Source of the DNA: JAEUIT01 sp044220875 | Lineage (GTDB): Bacteria; Planctomycetota; Phycisphaerae; Phycisphaerales; SM1A02 | Length of the DNA: 64,000 nt | Direction of reading: 5' to 3' | Assembly (NCBI GenBank): GCA_044220875.1 | Contig: JBGAQH010000007.1 | Coordinates: 62,001-126,000, forward strand | Shown: piece by piece, positions 16,479-24,845 of the stretch | Layout: the number at the start of each line of letters is the position of its first letter | Numbering within the stretch: the stretch's first letter is position 1 | The notes under the pieces: model-generated | Seen by the model: only the letters and a program-made list of their open reading frames with translations | Database searches by the model: none | Told to the model about the DNA's origin: nothing | Program-made: the position numbers and the translations under genes

Positions 16479-18058
16479 GCGGCTTCCTCCAGTCGTAGTG
16501 CGATCAACGCTCCGATGCTCGTCGGGCGGAACGTCACGGCCACGGTCCCGGCGGTCGCGTCGTACTCGACGGTCGAAATGAGAAGGCGAAGCAGTCGTGC
16601 CTGCTCGCGTGGGATCAGGTTCTGCCAGAGCGCGTCGAAGTCGGCGAACGCGACTTCGGCCTCAGCCCGAGTGATCGTGTCTCGCCCGATGTCGGCGAGT
16701 CGGGCCTCGACTTGGGGCAGGCGGCGCTCGGCGTCCGCGACTCGCTCATGGAGGTTGGCGATAGCGGCCGCCGTGGCTGCGGTGGGTGGGGCAGTGATCT
16801 GCGCCCGCAGTTCTCGGTGATGCTGCGCGACGGCAGATCGGAGCGAGACATGTTCAGCGGTCAGCGCCTTTCGGTCTGCCTCAAGCGTGGCTTGCGTCTC
16901 CGCGAGAATCTGCGCGACCAAGGTCCGGTCGCGGGCGAGCGCTCGCACCTCGTCGACGACCAGTCGCTCGATCTCGGCCGCGGGAACGGTGCCCGATGGG
17001 CAGACGTCGGCTCCGCTCTTGATCGCCTTCACGCACCGGTAGTAGCGGTACGAGCGGCTCTTCCGTCCGCCCGCGAACGTGTGCGTCATCGAGTGATCGC
17101 AGCACTTGCACCGGAGCAGGCCGCGAAGGAGGGCGCCGTACTTGTTGCGGACCTCGGCACCGCCGGTGCGGCCGTTGGTCTTGAGGAGGGCCTGGACTCG
17201 CTCGAATATCTCACGGTCGATGATCGCGGCGTGCTCGCCGTCGTAGATCGCGTCTCGATGGACGATCTTCCCGATGTAGATCGGATTGGTCAGCGTCTGG
17301 TGGAGCGAGCTCTTGTCGAAGGCCTTCCCGCCGAGAGCCTTGCCCTTCTTCGTGACGCGGCTCTTGTTGGACCATTGCCGCCGCGCGAGCTCGCTCACGA
17401 CTGGCAGGAGCGAGCCCTTCTCGAGGTAGAGCGAGAAGATCTGTCGGACACGTGCCGCCTCGGCTTCGTTGATGACCAGATGCGGGCTCGGTCCCGACCG
17501 GTCGACGTCGTAGCCCAAGACGGGGACGCCACCAGCCCACTTCCCCTTGCGCTTCTGCGCCGCGATCTTGTCGCGGATGCGCTCGCCGATGATCTCGCGC
17601 TCGAACTGGGCGAAGGAGAGCAGGATGTTCAGCGTGAGCCGTCCCATCGAGCTCGTCGTGTTGAACTGCTGGGTGACCGAGACGAACGACACGCCCTTGC
17701 GGTCGAACGCCTCCATAATCCGGGCGAAGTCCATGAGCGAGCGGCTGAGGCGGTCGACCTTGTAGACGACGACGCAGTCGACCTTGCCCGTCTCGATGTC
17801 GCGGAGCAGACGGTCGAGCGCCGGCCGCTCCATGCTTCCGCCGGAGAACCCGCCGTCGTCGTAGCGATCGGCGACGCAGGTCCACCCCTCGGCCTTCTGG
17901 CTGGCGATGAACGCCTCGGCGCTCTCTCGCTGAGCATCCAGCGAGTTGAACTCTTGATCGAGGCCCTCGTCGCTCGACTTGCGGGTGTAGATGGCGCAGC
18001 GGATCGATCGCTTCACGTCGACCGCCACCGGCGAACCGGTTCGTCGGCGCCCGCTCAT
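16475..18058 (-). CDS. Large serine recombinase (integrase)
   Basis: A 527-residue protein from ATG at 18058, which overlaps the DUF2924 stop codon as ATGA. The catalytic resolvase domain begins AIYTRKSSDEGLDQEFNSLD (nucleophile Ser near 28), with DGGFSGGSMERPALDRLL and YKVDRLSRSLMDFARI. A Recombinase domain (NPIYIGKIVHRDAIYDGEH) and a zinc ribbon (LLRCKCCDHSM ... CVKAIKSG ... VCPSG) follow, then a long coiled coil and a C-terminal tail, all in the normal order. It should carry out site-specific integration and excision of the element by serine chemistry. It is full length with no missing key residue. Such enzymes do not usually target tRNA genes, so the nearby tRNA-fMet need not be the att site. 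Confidence 0.95.
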   Translation of the reverse strand: MSGRRRTGSPVAVDVKRSIRCAIYTRKSSDEGLDQEFNSLDAQRESAEAFIASQKAEGWTCVADRYDDGGFSGGSMERPALDRLLRDIETGKVDCVVVYKVDRLSRSLMDFARIMEAFDRKGVSFVSVTQQFNTTSSMGRLTLNILLSFAQFEREIIGERIRDKIAAQKRKGKWAGGVPVLGYDVDRSGPSPHLVINEAEAARVRQIFSLYLEKGSLLPVVSELARRQWSNKSRVTKKGKALGGKAFDKSSLHQTLTNPIYIGKIVHRDAIYDGEHAAIIDREIFERVQALLKTNGRTGGAEVRNKYGALLRGLLRCKCCDHSMTHTFAGGRKSRSYRYYRCVKAIKSGADVCPSGTVPAAEIERLVVDEVRALARDRTLVAQILAETQATLEADRKALTAEHVSLRSAVAQHHRELRAQITAPPTAATAAAIANLHERVADAERRLPQVEARLADIGRDTITRAEAEVAFADFDALWQNLIPREQARLLRLLISTVEYDATAGTVAVTFRPTSIGALIALRLEEAA

Positions 18059-18561
18059 CGCTCGCCCTCGAGGCGGAAGAACCGGAACCCGTTCAGGTGG
18101 CTCCCGGTCACCTTCTTGGCGACGGCGGTGAGCGTGCGGAAGCGTTCGCCGTTCCATTCGAAGCCCTCGTCCTTGGGCAGGACCAGCACGCGAATCGTGC
18201 GGCCCTTGTACTCGCGGACGATTGCAGAGCCCGCGGGCGGCAGGCGTCGATCATCGTGGTCGTCGCCGTGGACGCGGCGGCGAACGGTCTTCGCGGTGCC
18301 CGACTGCGGCGGGCTGACCAGCGTCTTCGGGGCCATGACCCGCACCTCGGCGTCGTCGGCCAGTTCGGCGGCCCGACGTCGTGCCCGTTCGCTGAGGTCG
18401 CCCTCGGCGTTGGCCTGAATGCGCCAAGCGATCTTCCGGATGAGGTACTGCCGGTGGCGGGTGCGGCATGGGTAGCCGTGGACCTCGGCGAAGCGCTCGA
18501 CGAGCTCCGTCGTGGTCATGCGCTCGAGCGCGTTGATCTGGTCTTCGATGGACTCCGGCAT
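18055..18561 (-). CDS. DUF2924 family protein of the recombinase module
   Basis: A 168-residue protein matching DUF2924: an N-terminal helical part with LVERFAEVHGYPCRTRHRQ and LIRKIAWRIQANAEG, a charged linker, and the C-terminal strand block REYKGRTIRVLVL, GFEWNGERFRTLTAVAKK and VTGSHLNGFRFF. DUF2924 genes typically precede a large serine recombinase gene, as here. The C-terminal block resembles small domains that bind DNA or chromatin-like complexes, but no biochemical function is established. Tight overlap with the recombinase suggests an accessory role in recombination. Confidence 0.92.
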   Translation of the reverse strand: MPESIEDQINALERMTTTELVERFAEVHGYPCRTRHRQYLIRKIAWRIQANAEGDLSERARRRAAELADDAEVRVMAPKTLVSPPQSGTAKTVRRRVHGDDHDDRRLPPAGSAIVREYKGRTIRVLVLPKDEGFEWNGERFRTLTAVAKKVTGSHLNGFRFFRLEGER

Positions 18562-18599
18562 TCGTGGCTCCTGTGAATGGGTCTCCGTTGCAGGCGGCC

Positions 18600-18803
18600 C
18601 TAACCACCGGGCCGTGGAGCCACACTGAGCCTCGGATCGCCGGGAAGATCAAGGCATGTCGGGGCGAGATCCGGCCGGATTCGGGCGCTCGCGCGAGCTG
18701 CGGTGACGGCGCGGGAAAGCCCGCGAGCAAGGATGTTCGCAACCTCGTCGCGGCGCTCGGCTTCCGTCATGCTCTCGGGATCACGGGTGCTGTCGATCGG
18801 CAT
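18600..18803 (-). CDS. Small conserved protein heading the recombinase module
   Basis: A 67-residue protein beginning MPIDSTRDPESMTEAERRDE, followed by VANILARGLSRAVTAAR and a less conserved tail. The pattern DP..MT..ERR.EVA.ILA.G..R is common in short proteins found next to DUF2924 and serine recombinase genes in planctomycete and proteobacterial elements; no function is known. It is the first gene of the integration module (38 bp before DUF2924). Its upstream leader (to about 18877) and first dozen codons are copied at 19691-19794. Confidence 0.75.
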   Translation of the reverse strand: MPIDSTRDPESMTEAERRDEVANILARGLSRAVTAARASARIRPDLAPTCLDLPGDPRLSVAPRPGG

Positions 18804-18877
18804 GGGGCTCCGTGCGGCCCGGCCATAACCGGGATGCCGCTACGGGGGAGCTATGCCGTCGGTGACTCGAGTGCGCG
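18772..18877. repeat. Leader repeat, copy A
   Basis: This stretch covers the first codons and upstream leader of the small module gene. A second copy with roughly 80% identity by eye lies at 19691-19794 in the same orientation. Shared blocks include GGGGCTCCGTGCGGCCCGG and AGCTATGCCGT. The leader probably contains the module promoter. Confidence 0.8.
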
Positions 18878-18956
18878 ATGCAACAGCCAGTCCGATCGGT
18901 TCAGATAGAATGCGATCGGTGTTGGTTGTACAGTCTCCCGTTCGGAGTGAGTTCCA

Positions 18957-19589
18957 TTGGAGCAAGCCAAGATTGACGCATTCCGAGCGGCCGCGTCGGA
19001 TCCGGAGGCGTGGCGTCAGAAGGCGCGCCTCGTTCGTCGCTCTGCCGACGCACTTTGGGATTCCTACACCGAGCTGTTCGCGACGATTGAGCCCGGAGAT
19101 CGGGATCGCGCGCTCGCGATTCTTGACAGCTGGCTTGAGCGATTGAACACCGCCCAGTTCCTTTATGGGCTTGCGGTCGAGACGGCGCTCAAGGCGAGGC
19201 TCATCGCACTCGATGCCGCGAACATCAGCTTCGCTGAAGTCAAGGATGGGCGCGGTCAAGTGATCGATCTGCGCATCAGCAAGATCGGCGTCGACCTCGG
19301 GGCGGACGGCCATGACCTACGTCGACTGGCGGCGGCGGCAGGGGTCGGGCCTGGTTGCCCCAGTTGTGTGTTCGCGATCGAGAGCGATAGAACCGCGATC
19401 ACCGAGATCCTCGCGTATCTGACCGACTGCGTCCGATGGAGCGGTCGATACCCAGCACCGAAGCGAATGACCGAGGGGTACAAGCCGAGCAATCCCATTC
19501 CCGCCCGGGTGCTCGGTCACTACATGCGTGAGTGGTTGGACCCATTCCTCGACGGACTCCTCGCGGCCGCGGACCAAGACAACGACTGA
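18957..19589 (+). CDS. Possible HEPN-like cargo protein
   Basis: A 210-residue protein starting with TTG at 18957; a stop codon sits just upstream in frame and GGAG lies 9 bases before the TTG. It is mostly helical. Residues about 60-75 (FLYGLAVETALKARLIAL) and GHDLRRLAAAAG near 120 resemble the N-terminal helices and the HDL turn of HEPN-like proteins, and a WSGRYPAPKR block follows near 160. I see no perfect R-x4-6-H motif, so nuclease activity is doubtful. It lies between two copies of the module leader, on the opposite strand to both neighbours, and has AT-richer codon use than the host. It probably is defence or regulatory cargo; this is inference. Confidence 0.6.
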   Translation: MEQAKIDAFRAAASDPEAWRQKARLVRRSADALWDSYTELFATIEPGDRDRALAILDSWLERLNTAQFLYGLAVETALKARLIALDAANISFAEVKDGRGQVIDLRISKIGVDLGADGHDLRRLAAAAGVGPGCPSCVFAIESDRTAITEILAYLTDCVRWSGRYPAPKRMTEGYKPSNPIPARVLGHYMREWLDPFLDGLLAAADQDND

Positions 19590-19617
19590 GGTCTGCCCTC
19601 GAAGGCCGTCTGGATCG

Positions 19618-19722
19618 CTATCGCGTCCGAATCTCCTCGTGTGGTCGCGCTAACGCGGTGTCCAGAGTGCGTCTTTCCAGATGGAGCCTGCTCTCCGGAT
19701 CATGGGTTCTGTCTATCGGCAC
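19618..19722 (-). pseudogene. Truncated relic copy of the small module gene
   Basis: From GTG at 19722 the reading PIDRTHDPESRL...ERR parallels the start of the small module protein (PIDSTRDPESMT...ERR), then the match is lost and the frame stops after 34 codons at 19618. The upstream leader is also copied (19691-19794). This looks like the remains of a second recombinase module or of a partial duplication. Confidence 0.65.
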
Positions 19723-19794
19723 GGGGCTCCGTGCGGCCCGGAAATATCCGGATTGCCGCCACGGGAGCTATGCCGTTCAGGATGCAAGTGCGCG
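19691..19794. repeat. Leader repeat, copy B
   Basis: Second copy of the leader found at 18772-18877, in direct orientation about 0.9 kb away. It carries the start of the relic small gene and lies between two cargo genes. One-base gaps and scattered changes show that the duplication is not recent. Confidence 0.8.
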
Positions 19795-19857
19795 CGAACG
19801 GAGCAGATGGGTCACGGCTATGCGAGCAGTTCGCGGAGCCATGGGGGGCAGGCCTGT

Positions 19858-21447
19858 CTACCGCTTCCAGCGATCCTCCCAAACACCGAGATGCATCGGC
19901 ATGATCACGTGGCCGTCAGGTCTCGCCTTCTCGCGGGCCTGCTCCTCTTGGCGAACTCCGAGGGAAAGGTAGATCAGCGCTGCGCGGGCGAGCTTCATTA
20001 CGCGGAGAGTTGCAGCCATGAACGCGTCTCGGCGCAGCGAGAAGGCAAGCGTGTCGCGGAGCGGGTCGGGTGTCGTGGACGCGTCGCTTCCCGACCAGAA
20101 GTCATCATGCAGCTTGAGGTACTTGTGCTCAAGGTGATTTCGTAGCTCGGCGAGGCCTCGCGCATCGGGATCCATGACATCGCGGAAGTCTGGCCTGTCC
20201 TCAAAGAGATCCTTGCTCAGCCAATGAAGCCCCCGCCAGGGCCAGTTGTCCCGGGCCGCGAAATCCGATCGAATCCCTTTGCCGCGCTCCTGAGCGGTGT
20301 ACCACAGCGTACGGAATGAAACTCGCTTCTCAGGGATTCCGAGCCTCGCGTAGGCGTTCATGAAGTACGCGATTTTGTCGAACAGCGAGTATGCGGCGCG
20401 ATAGGCCAGCTTGGCCTGCTCGACTGCCAGCGAATAGGCTGGGTAGTCGAGCGTGTTGTAGAGCAGCACCCCCGCGTCGGAGAAGTGCGTGCTCTCGCGT
20501 GATGCGGCTTCGAAGTAGATCCATCGCGCCGAGCAGTACTCCTGCTTCAGCTGGTTGAAGAAGCCGGGCAGGGATGGGCCTTCGTCGAGTCCAGTGACGA
20601 CCGATGGAGTTGTGAGGACGTCGTGTGCCGCGATCGGTAGCGGTCCAAGGTCGTTCAGGGGATTGAGGAACAGTCCCTCGCGAAGGCACCATGCCCGGTA
20701 CTCGACTTCTGACGGTGACGAACCAAGCGAGAAACTCTCGACGTCCATCCCGTCGCGCAGAAAGTCTGGGGGCAGCCAGCCACCAATCCGTTCCCGAAGC
20801 GGAGCGAACATTGCTCGGGCGCCTGGATCGATGTCAACCTCAAGTGCCGCAGTCAGATCGCAATGTGCAGCGCGGAGAAGCAAGGCGACGTGCCCGTCGT
20901 CGTAGAGGGAGCGCGCATACGAGTCCAAGCACACCCCTCGATTGCCCTGTGCATGTCCGAAGGCGGCATCGATCCGAAGGGCTTTGTTGAATAGTTCAAT
21001 TGCCTCGACAAACCTCCCCACGAAGCTGAGGGCATTCCCCGCGTTCGTGAGAATCTGGCACCGCCGGATGATGGGCAACGTGGCGAATCCCGGTCCGCGC
21101 ATGGCCGCGCGGAGGTGGAACACTTCACGCTCGACCTCAAGGCGCTCCCAAAGCCAGGTCTCCGGCGTGCCGTGGGTTGCGTACCGGCCAGCGACTGCCC
21201 ACGCGTTGCCACGGTAGTAGTTGAGCAGGCACTGCTGTTGTGACTCAAGAGCGGTGACGTCGAGAGTCGAGGCGAGAGCGTCGGCATGTCGGGCTGCGGC
21301 GACATCTCCAGCGTCGCCGGCCGCGTCGACGATCATCGCCAAGAGTTCGAGCGAGACCTCTGGCGGTCGATCTGAGAGGCTCGTCCATGAGCGCGCCGTT
21401 GCGTTGATCTCGCGAGGGTCGGCCAGTTCCTCAGGTTCGTTCGCCAT
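19858..21447 (-). CDS. TPR protein with C-terminal LA2681-like HEPN domain
   Basis: A 529-residue protein. The first 200 residues contain TPR-like helices (RCQILTNAGNALSFVGRFVEAIELFNKAL). The C-terminal half carries blocks I associate with the LA2681-like HEPN family: GFFNQLKQEYCSARWIYFE, NTLDYPAYSLAVEQAKLA, AYSLFDKIAYFMNAYARLG, FRTLWYTAQ, RGLHWLSKDLFED, and LAELRNHLEHKYLKLH near residue 435, which contains the HEPN R-x4-H motif. HEPN proteins are metal-independent RNases in toxin-antitoxin, abortive infection and CRISPR systems; LA2681 proteins are predicted defence effectors. It is the last cargo gene of the element, next to the chromosomal junction. No obvious antitoxin accompanies it. Confidence 0.85.
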   Translation of the reverse strand: MANEPEELADPREINATARSWTSLSDRPPEVSLELLAMIVDAAGDAGDVAAARHADALASTLDVTALESQQQCLLNYYRGNAWAVAGRYATHGTPETWLWERLEVEREVFHLRAAMRGPGFATLPIIRRCQILTNAGNALSFVGRFVEAIELFNKALRIDAAFGHAQGNRGVCLDSYARSLYDDGHVALLLRAAHCDLTAALEVDIDPGARAMFAPLRERIGGWLPPDFLRDGMDVESFSLGSSPSEVEYRAWCLREGLFLNPLNDLGPLPIAAHDVLTTPSVVTGLDEGPSLPGFFNQLKQEYCSARWIYFEAASRESTHFSDAGVLLYNTLDYPAYSLAVEQAKLAYRAAYSLFDKIAYFMNAYARLGIPEKRVSFRTLWYTAQERGKGIRSDFAARDNWPWRGLHWLSKDLFEDRPDFRDVMDPDARGLAELRNHLEHKYLKLHDDFWSGSDASTTPDPLRDTLAFSLRRDAFMAATLRVMKLARAALIYLSLGVRQEEQAREKARPDGHVIMPMHLGVWEDRWKR

Positions 21448-21708
21448 GCTCCGATGATCCCATCTCGGTGACCGTGGGTTCGCAACCGTCTTCTCCGCTA
21501 TCGCCGCCCAACCTCCCCGGTCGGTCGCGCTACAGCGGAGCCGACCCCCTCATAACCCCCGCACGGGTCTCGGCGAGAGACCGAGAGACTTTGGTGCCGA
21601 TTCGGGGTCGACCGCGCCCGAGACCCGACCTGCGGGTGATGACCATGCGGCAACGGAGAGACTTCGCGTGCAACCGCGCACCTCGCCAAACCCTTGCGGG
21701 AAAAGCAG
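21448..21708. other. Element-chromosome junction region without genes
   Basis: I see no convincing gene here. The stretch has a short inverted repeat GGTCTC/GAGACC around 21566-21582 and several GAGACC-like words. The element boundary probably lies within it or shortly before it. Comparison with an unoccupied relative would be needed to place the att site. Confidence 0.5.
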
Positions 21709-21738
21709 AAACGCCGCCGAGGTCTCTCGGCGGCGTTT
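21709..21738 (-). terminator. Intrinsic terminator of tRNA-fMet
   Basis: AAACGCCGCCGAG (21709-21721) and CTCGGCGGCGTTT (21726-21738) form a perfect 13-bp stem with a 4-base loop. On the minus strand it is followed by TTTCTGCTTTT. It begins 45 bp after the tRNA 3' end, so it ends the tRNA transcript. Confidence 0.9.
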
Positions 21739-21782
21739 CGTCTGAACTGGTGGGCCGGTCGCGTTTGCAACCGACCTCGAAA

Positions 21783-21856
<74 letters not shown>

Positions 21857-21916
21857 GTCGAGTCGTGCATCATAGGGGAGGGCCGGGGTTCGTCAAGCTG
21901 CTCGGATCCTTGCGGC

Positions 21917-23707
21917 TTAGGCGTGGGGATTCGGGGGCGTGGCCGCCGTTGCCGCGGCTGCGGTCGGGGCGGGCGGCGTGTGCACCGGTCGCGCGACGTG
22001 GGGGGCTTCTGGCGGCGCACCGGTGTTCAGGAGGGCCATGAACTCGGTGAACGACCGGCAATCGAGGGCCGCGCGGGCCACCGCGCGGTCGCCGAAGGTC
22101 TTGGCGATCTCGGCCAGCAGCTCAAGCTGGGCCTCGGCGGCGCTCTCTGGCGTCAGCACGAGGAAAATCAGTTTCGACGACTGGCCGTCGTGGGCCCGGA
22201 AGTCGACGCCGTGCTTGGCGATTCCCGCGGCAACGATCGGGCGGTCGAGCGACGCCAGCCGTCCGTGCGGCACGGCGACGCCGTTGGCCAACCCCGTCGC
22301 CATGATTCGCTCGCGTTCGAGCACCGCCCTGGTCGCGTCGTCCGGAATCAGCCGCTCATGCGTCCTTGACAGCGCCGCGGTCAGCTCGCGGATCACCTCC
22401 TCCGCACTCGCGCCGTGCAGCGCCGCGACGAAGGACTTCGACGCGATGCACTCCGCGAAGCGGGTCGGCCTGCGGCGCCGGAGTATCCGCTGCATCGCCG
22501 GCCCGGCCAGCATCGAGGTGATGATCGCCATCACCACGAGGGCCACAAAGAGCCGCGAGTTGATGAGCCCCGCCTGCAGGGCCAGCGTCGCGAGGACGAT
22601 CTCCATCGCACCGCGGGCATTGAGGGCAAATCCGATCGCCCACGCATGACGGGTCGGGAATCCCGCCATCCTCGCCCCGAGCGAACCGCCGAGGATCTGA
22701 CCGACGCACGCCACGCCCACCACCGTCGTCACCAGCCCGAGGTCGAAGTGGGCGAGGAAGTTCACCTTCAGCCCGATCGACGCGAAGAAGAGCGGCGCGA
22801 AGACGCTGGCCACGAACTGCTCGAGCGTGCGCCTCGCCTTCTCGCGCATGTGCGGCGAGTCACCTAACGCGACGCCCGACAGGAACGCCCCGAAGATCGC
22901 ATGGATGCCGATGGCCTCGGTCGCCGCCGCGGAGAGGAGCGCCGCCGTCAGCGCAAACGCGAGCACCCCCATCGGCCAGCTCGCGTTGGCCTGGATCCAC
23001 GGAAGGCTGCGGTGAAACGCCCATCGCCCCGCCGACAGCATCAGGAGCGCGAAGCCCAGCGCCATGACCACCGTCATCGTGATCGACGTGGCGCTGGCGC
23101 TCGATGGGTTCATCAGCCCCAGCACCACGGCGAAGATCGTCCAGCCCACCAGATCGAGGAAGATCGCCGTCGCGATCACCATCATCCCGAGGTCGGTCCT
23201 GAAGAGATTCAGGTCCATCAGCGTCTTGGCGATCACCGGCAGCGCCGAGATCGACATCGCCACGCCGAGGAAGATCGAGAAGGTCAGCGCGTTCGCGTCC
23301 GGCTCGCGGCCCATCGCCAGCGGCGCCAGCCACCCCAGCGTCGCGCCGATCGCGAAGGGCATGAGCAGGCTCGAGCAGCCGATCACCGCCGCCGAGCGCT
23401 TCAGCCGCACGATCGTCGAGAGGTCGACCTCCATCCCCGCCACCAGCAGGAAGAGCACCACCGAGAAGGTCGTGATGCCGTGCAGGACCAGCGGGTTGGG
23501 GCCGCTCGTCGGAAAGAGGAACGCGTTGGCCGCCGGCGCGACCGTCCCCAGCACCGTCGGTCCGAGCACGATGCCGGCGAGGATCTCGCCGAGCACCGCC
23601 GGCTGCCCCAGCCGACGGGCGATCTCGCCAAGCAGCCGGGCGCTGCCCAGGAGCGCCGCGAGGCTGAGCAGCATCACCAGCAGTTGGTCGTGAGAGAGCA
23701 TGCCCAT
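21917..23707 (-). CDS. CPA2-type cation:proton antiporter with PTS EIIA-like tail
   Basis: A protein of 596 residues if ATG at 23707 is used (another ATG follows two codons later). Residues about 1-395 form the Kef-type Na+/H+ exchanger fold with about 12 membrane helices: QPAVLGEILAGIVLGPTVLG, FLLVAGMEVDL, GVAMSISALPVIAKTLMD, and GIHAIFGAFLSGVALGD. Residues about 430-560 resemble a PTS EIIA type-2 domain, with the phosphorylatable-His motif GVAVPHGRL. Such fusions are known among planctomycetes and cyanobacteria and may couple ion exchange to nitrogen- or sugar-PTS signals. The tail is alanine- and proline-rich. Codon TTA in ALGD (22864) is part of the GTTAGG pattern described in the findings. 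Confidence 0.9.
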   Translation of the reverse strand: MGMLSHDQLLVMLLSLAALLGSARLLGEIARRLGQPAVLGEILAGIVLGPTVLGTVAPAANAFLFPTSGPNPLVLHGITTFSVVLFLLVAGMEVDLSTIVRLKRSAAVIGCSSLLMPFAIGATLGWLAPLAMGREPDANALTFSIFLGVAMSISALPVIAKTLMDLNLFRTDLGMMVIATAIFLDLVGWTIFAVVLGLMNPSSASATSITMTVVMALGFALLMLSAGRWAFHRSLPWIQANASWPMGVLAFALTAALLSAAATEAIGIHAIFGAFLSGVALGDSPHMREKARRTLEQFVASVFAPLFFASIGLKVNFLAHFDLGLVTTVVGVACVGQILGGSLGARMAGFPTRHAWAIGFALNARGAMEIVLATLALQAGLINSRLFVALVVMAIITSMLAGPAMQRILRRRRPTRFAECIASKSFVAALHGASAEEVIRELTAALSRTHERLIPDDATRAVLERERIMATGLANGVAVPHGRLASLDRPIVAAGIAKHGVDFRAHDGQSSKLIFLVLTPESAAEAQLELLAEIAKTFGDRAVARAALDCRSFTEFMALLNTGAPPEAPHVARPVHTPPAPTAAAATAATPPNPHA

Positions 23708-23885
23708 GCGGGTGCCGATCAAGTTCCCGTCCGGGCGATTCTACCGTACCGGCGTCAGAGGCCCGACGACGGCTCGCCGCTCGCCCGGCGCCGCCGGCGC
23801 CTCCGGCGGATGACAGGCGCCGCTCCGCTTCGCATAATCTCGACCCATCGGCCGCGGGCCGATCCTCCGTCACCGCCGAGTCGCC

Positions 23886-24770
23886 ATGTTTACCGCCGCG
23901 CCCATCGCCCCCTTTCTCCTCCCGCTCGCCGCGGCCACGCCGCCCGTCACCACCACCGTCGTCGCGGGCACGGGCGGGGCACCATCGAGCGCCAAGGCGC
24001 TCGAGTACCTCGTCGTCACCTCGCTCGACTGGTCCGGCCGCGTGCTCGGCGTCATCGTCATCCTGATCGTCGCGTGGATGACCGCGGCCTGGGCCCGCCG
24101 GTCGGTCTACCGCATCATCCTCAAGGCCCACGCGGACATCACCGTCGCGAGCTTCGCCGGCAACACCACGCGATGGGCCATCCTGATCCTCGGCCTCATC
24201 GCCTGCCTCTCGATCTTCGGCATCAACATCGCGGCGGTCACCGCGGTCATCGGCGCCGCGGGTCTTGCCGTGGGCCTTGCCATGCAGGGCAGCCTCTCGA
24301 ACCTCGCCGCCGGCATCATGCTCCTGATCCTTCGGCCCTTCCGCGTCGGCGACGGCATCGCCGTCGCCGGACAGAGCGGCCGGGTCAACGACATCGATCT
24401 CTTCAGCACCAAGATCGACACCGTCGACAACCGCCGGCTCATCGTGCCCAACGCCCAGATCTTCGGCGCAACCATCGAGAACGCATCGCACCATCCCAAG
24501 CGTCGCGTCGACGTCGCGGTGCGGACGCCCTTCACCGTGGAGATCGACCACACCCGGGAGACGCTCTGCGCCGCCGCCGTTTCGGTGCCGCACCGCCTGC
24601 CATCCGAGGTTGCGGACGCGATGCTGAGCGACATTGCCCCCAACGGGCTCCAGTGGACGGTGCGGGTGTGGGTCGCGACGCCCGACGTCGCCCACGCCAA
24701 GGAGTGCCTCGTGCGGGCCGTGAAGGAGTCGCTCGAACGCGAGGGGATTCCGATTGCCGTGACCGTCTGA
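23886..24770 (+). CDS. MscS-family mechanosensitive channel
   Basis: A 294-residue protein, close to E. coli MscS (286). After a possible signal-like start there are three membrane segments; the pore-lining TM3 is GAAGLAVGLAMQGSLSNLAAG, abridged here as GLAVGLAMQGSLSNLA, followed by ILRPFRVGDGIAV, the hallmark of MscS. The beta domain with DLFSTKIDTVDNRRLIVPN and the C-terminal alpha-beta domain follow. It releases solutes on osmotic downshock through the inner membrane. It is divergent from the antiporter gene with about 180 bp between. Confidence 0.94.
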   Translation: MFTAAPIAPFLLPLAAATPPVTTTVVAGTGGAPSSAKALEYLVVTSLDWSGRVLGVIVILIVAWMTAAWARRSVYRIILKAHADITVASFAGNTTRWAILILGLIACLSIFGINIAAVTAVIGAAGLAVGLAMQGSLSNLAAGIMLLILRPFRVGDGIAVAGQSGRVNDIDLFSTKIDTVDNRRLIVPNAQIFGATIENASHHPKRRVDVAVRTPFTVEIDHTRETLCAAAVSVPHRLPSEVADAMLSDIAPNGLQWTVRVWVATPDVAHAKECLVRAVKESLEREGIPIAVTV

Positions 24771-24845
24771 GCGCCGAGGTCTGAGCGGCGCGAAATTCAC
24801 CGGATTTCGCTTTCCCCATACCGTGGCGAGCGGTACGTTCAACGC

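Larger units (their letters stand above)
1..21700. mobile_element. Right part of an integrated prophage-like or ICE-like element
   Basis: The stretch carries a large serine recombinase with its usual companion genes, a phage-type replication module (prim-pol/helicase, helicase, RusA, DUF669, AAA ATPase), an XRE/ImmA regulator pair, and restriction- and HEPN-type cargo. To the right lie initiator tRNA-fMet and ordinary housekeeping genes. The left end is outside the window because the first gene is already element-like and truncated. The right boundary must fall between the end of the last cargo gene (21447) and the tRNA terminator (21709); no copy of the tRNA 3' end is seen inside the element, so the exact att site is unknown. 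No structural phage or conjugation genes are visible here. The 11.6-21.4 kb cargo uses AT-ending codons more freely than the host genes to the right, which fits transfer. Confidence 0.85.

Noticed and set aside
1..21700. Search for CRISPR arrays
   Set aside because: No regularly spaced direct repeats of 25-40 bp were seen here or in the rest of the window; iteron-like and leader repeats do not fit.
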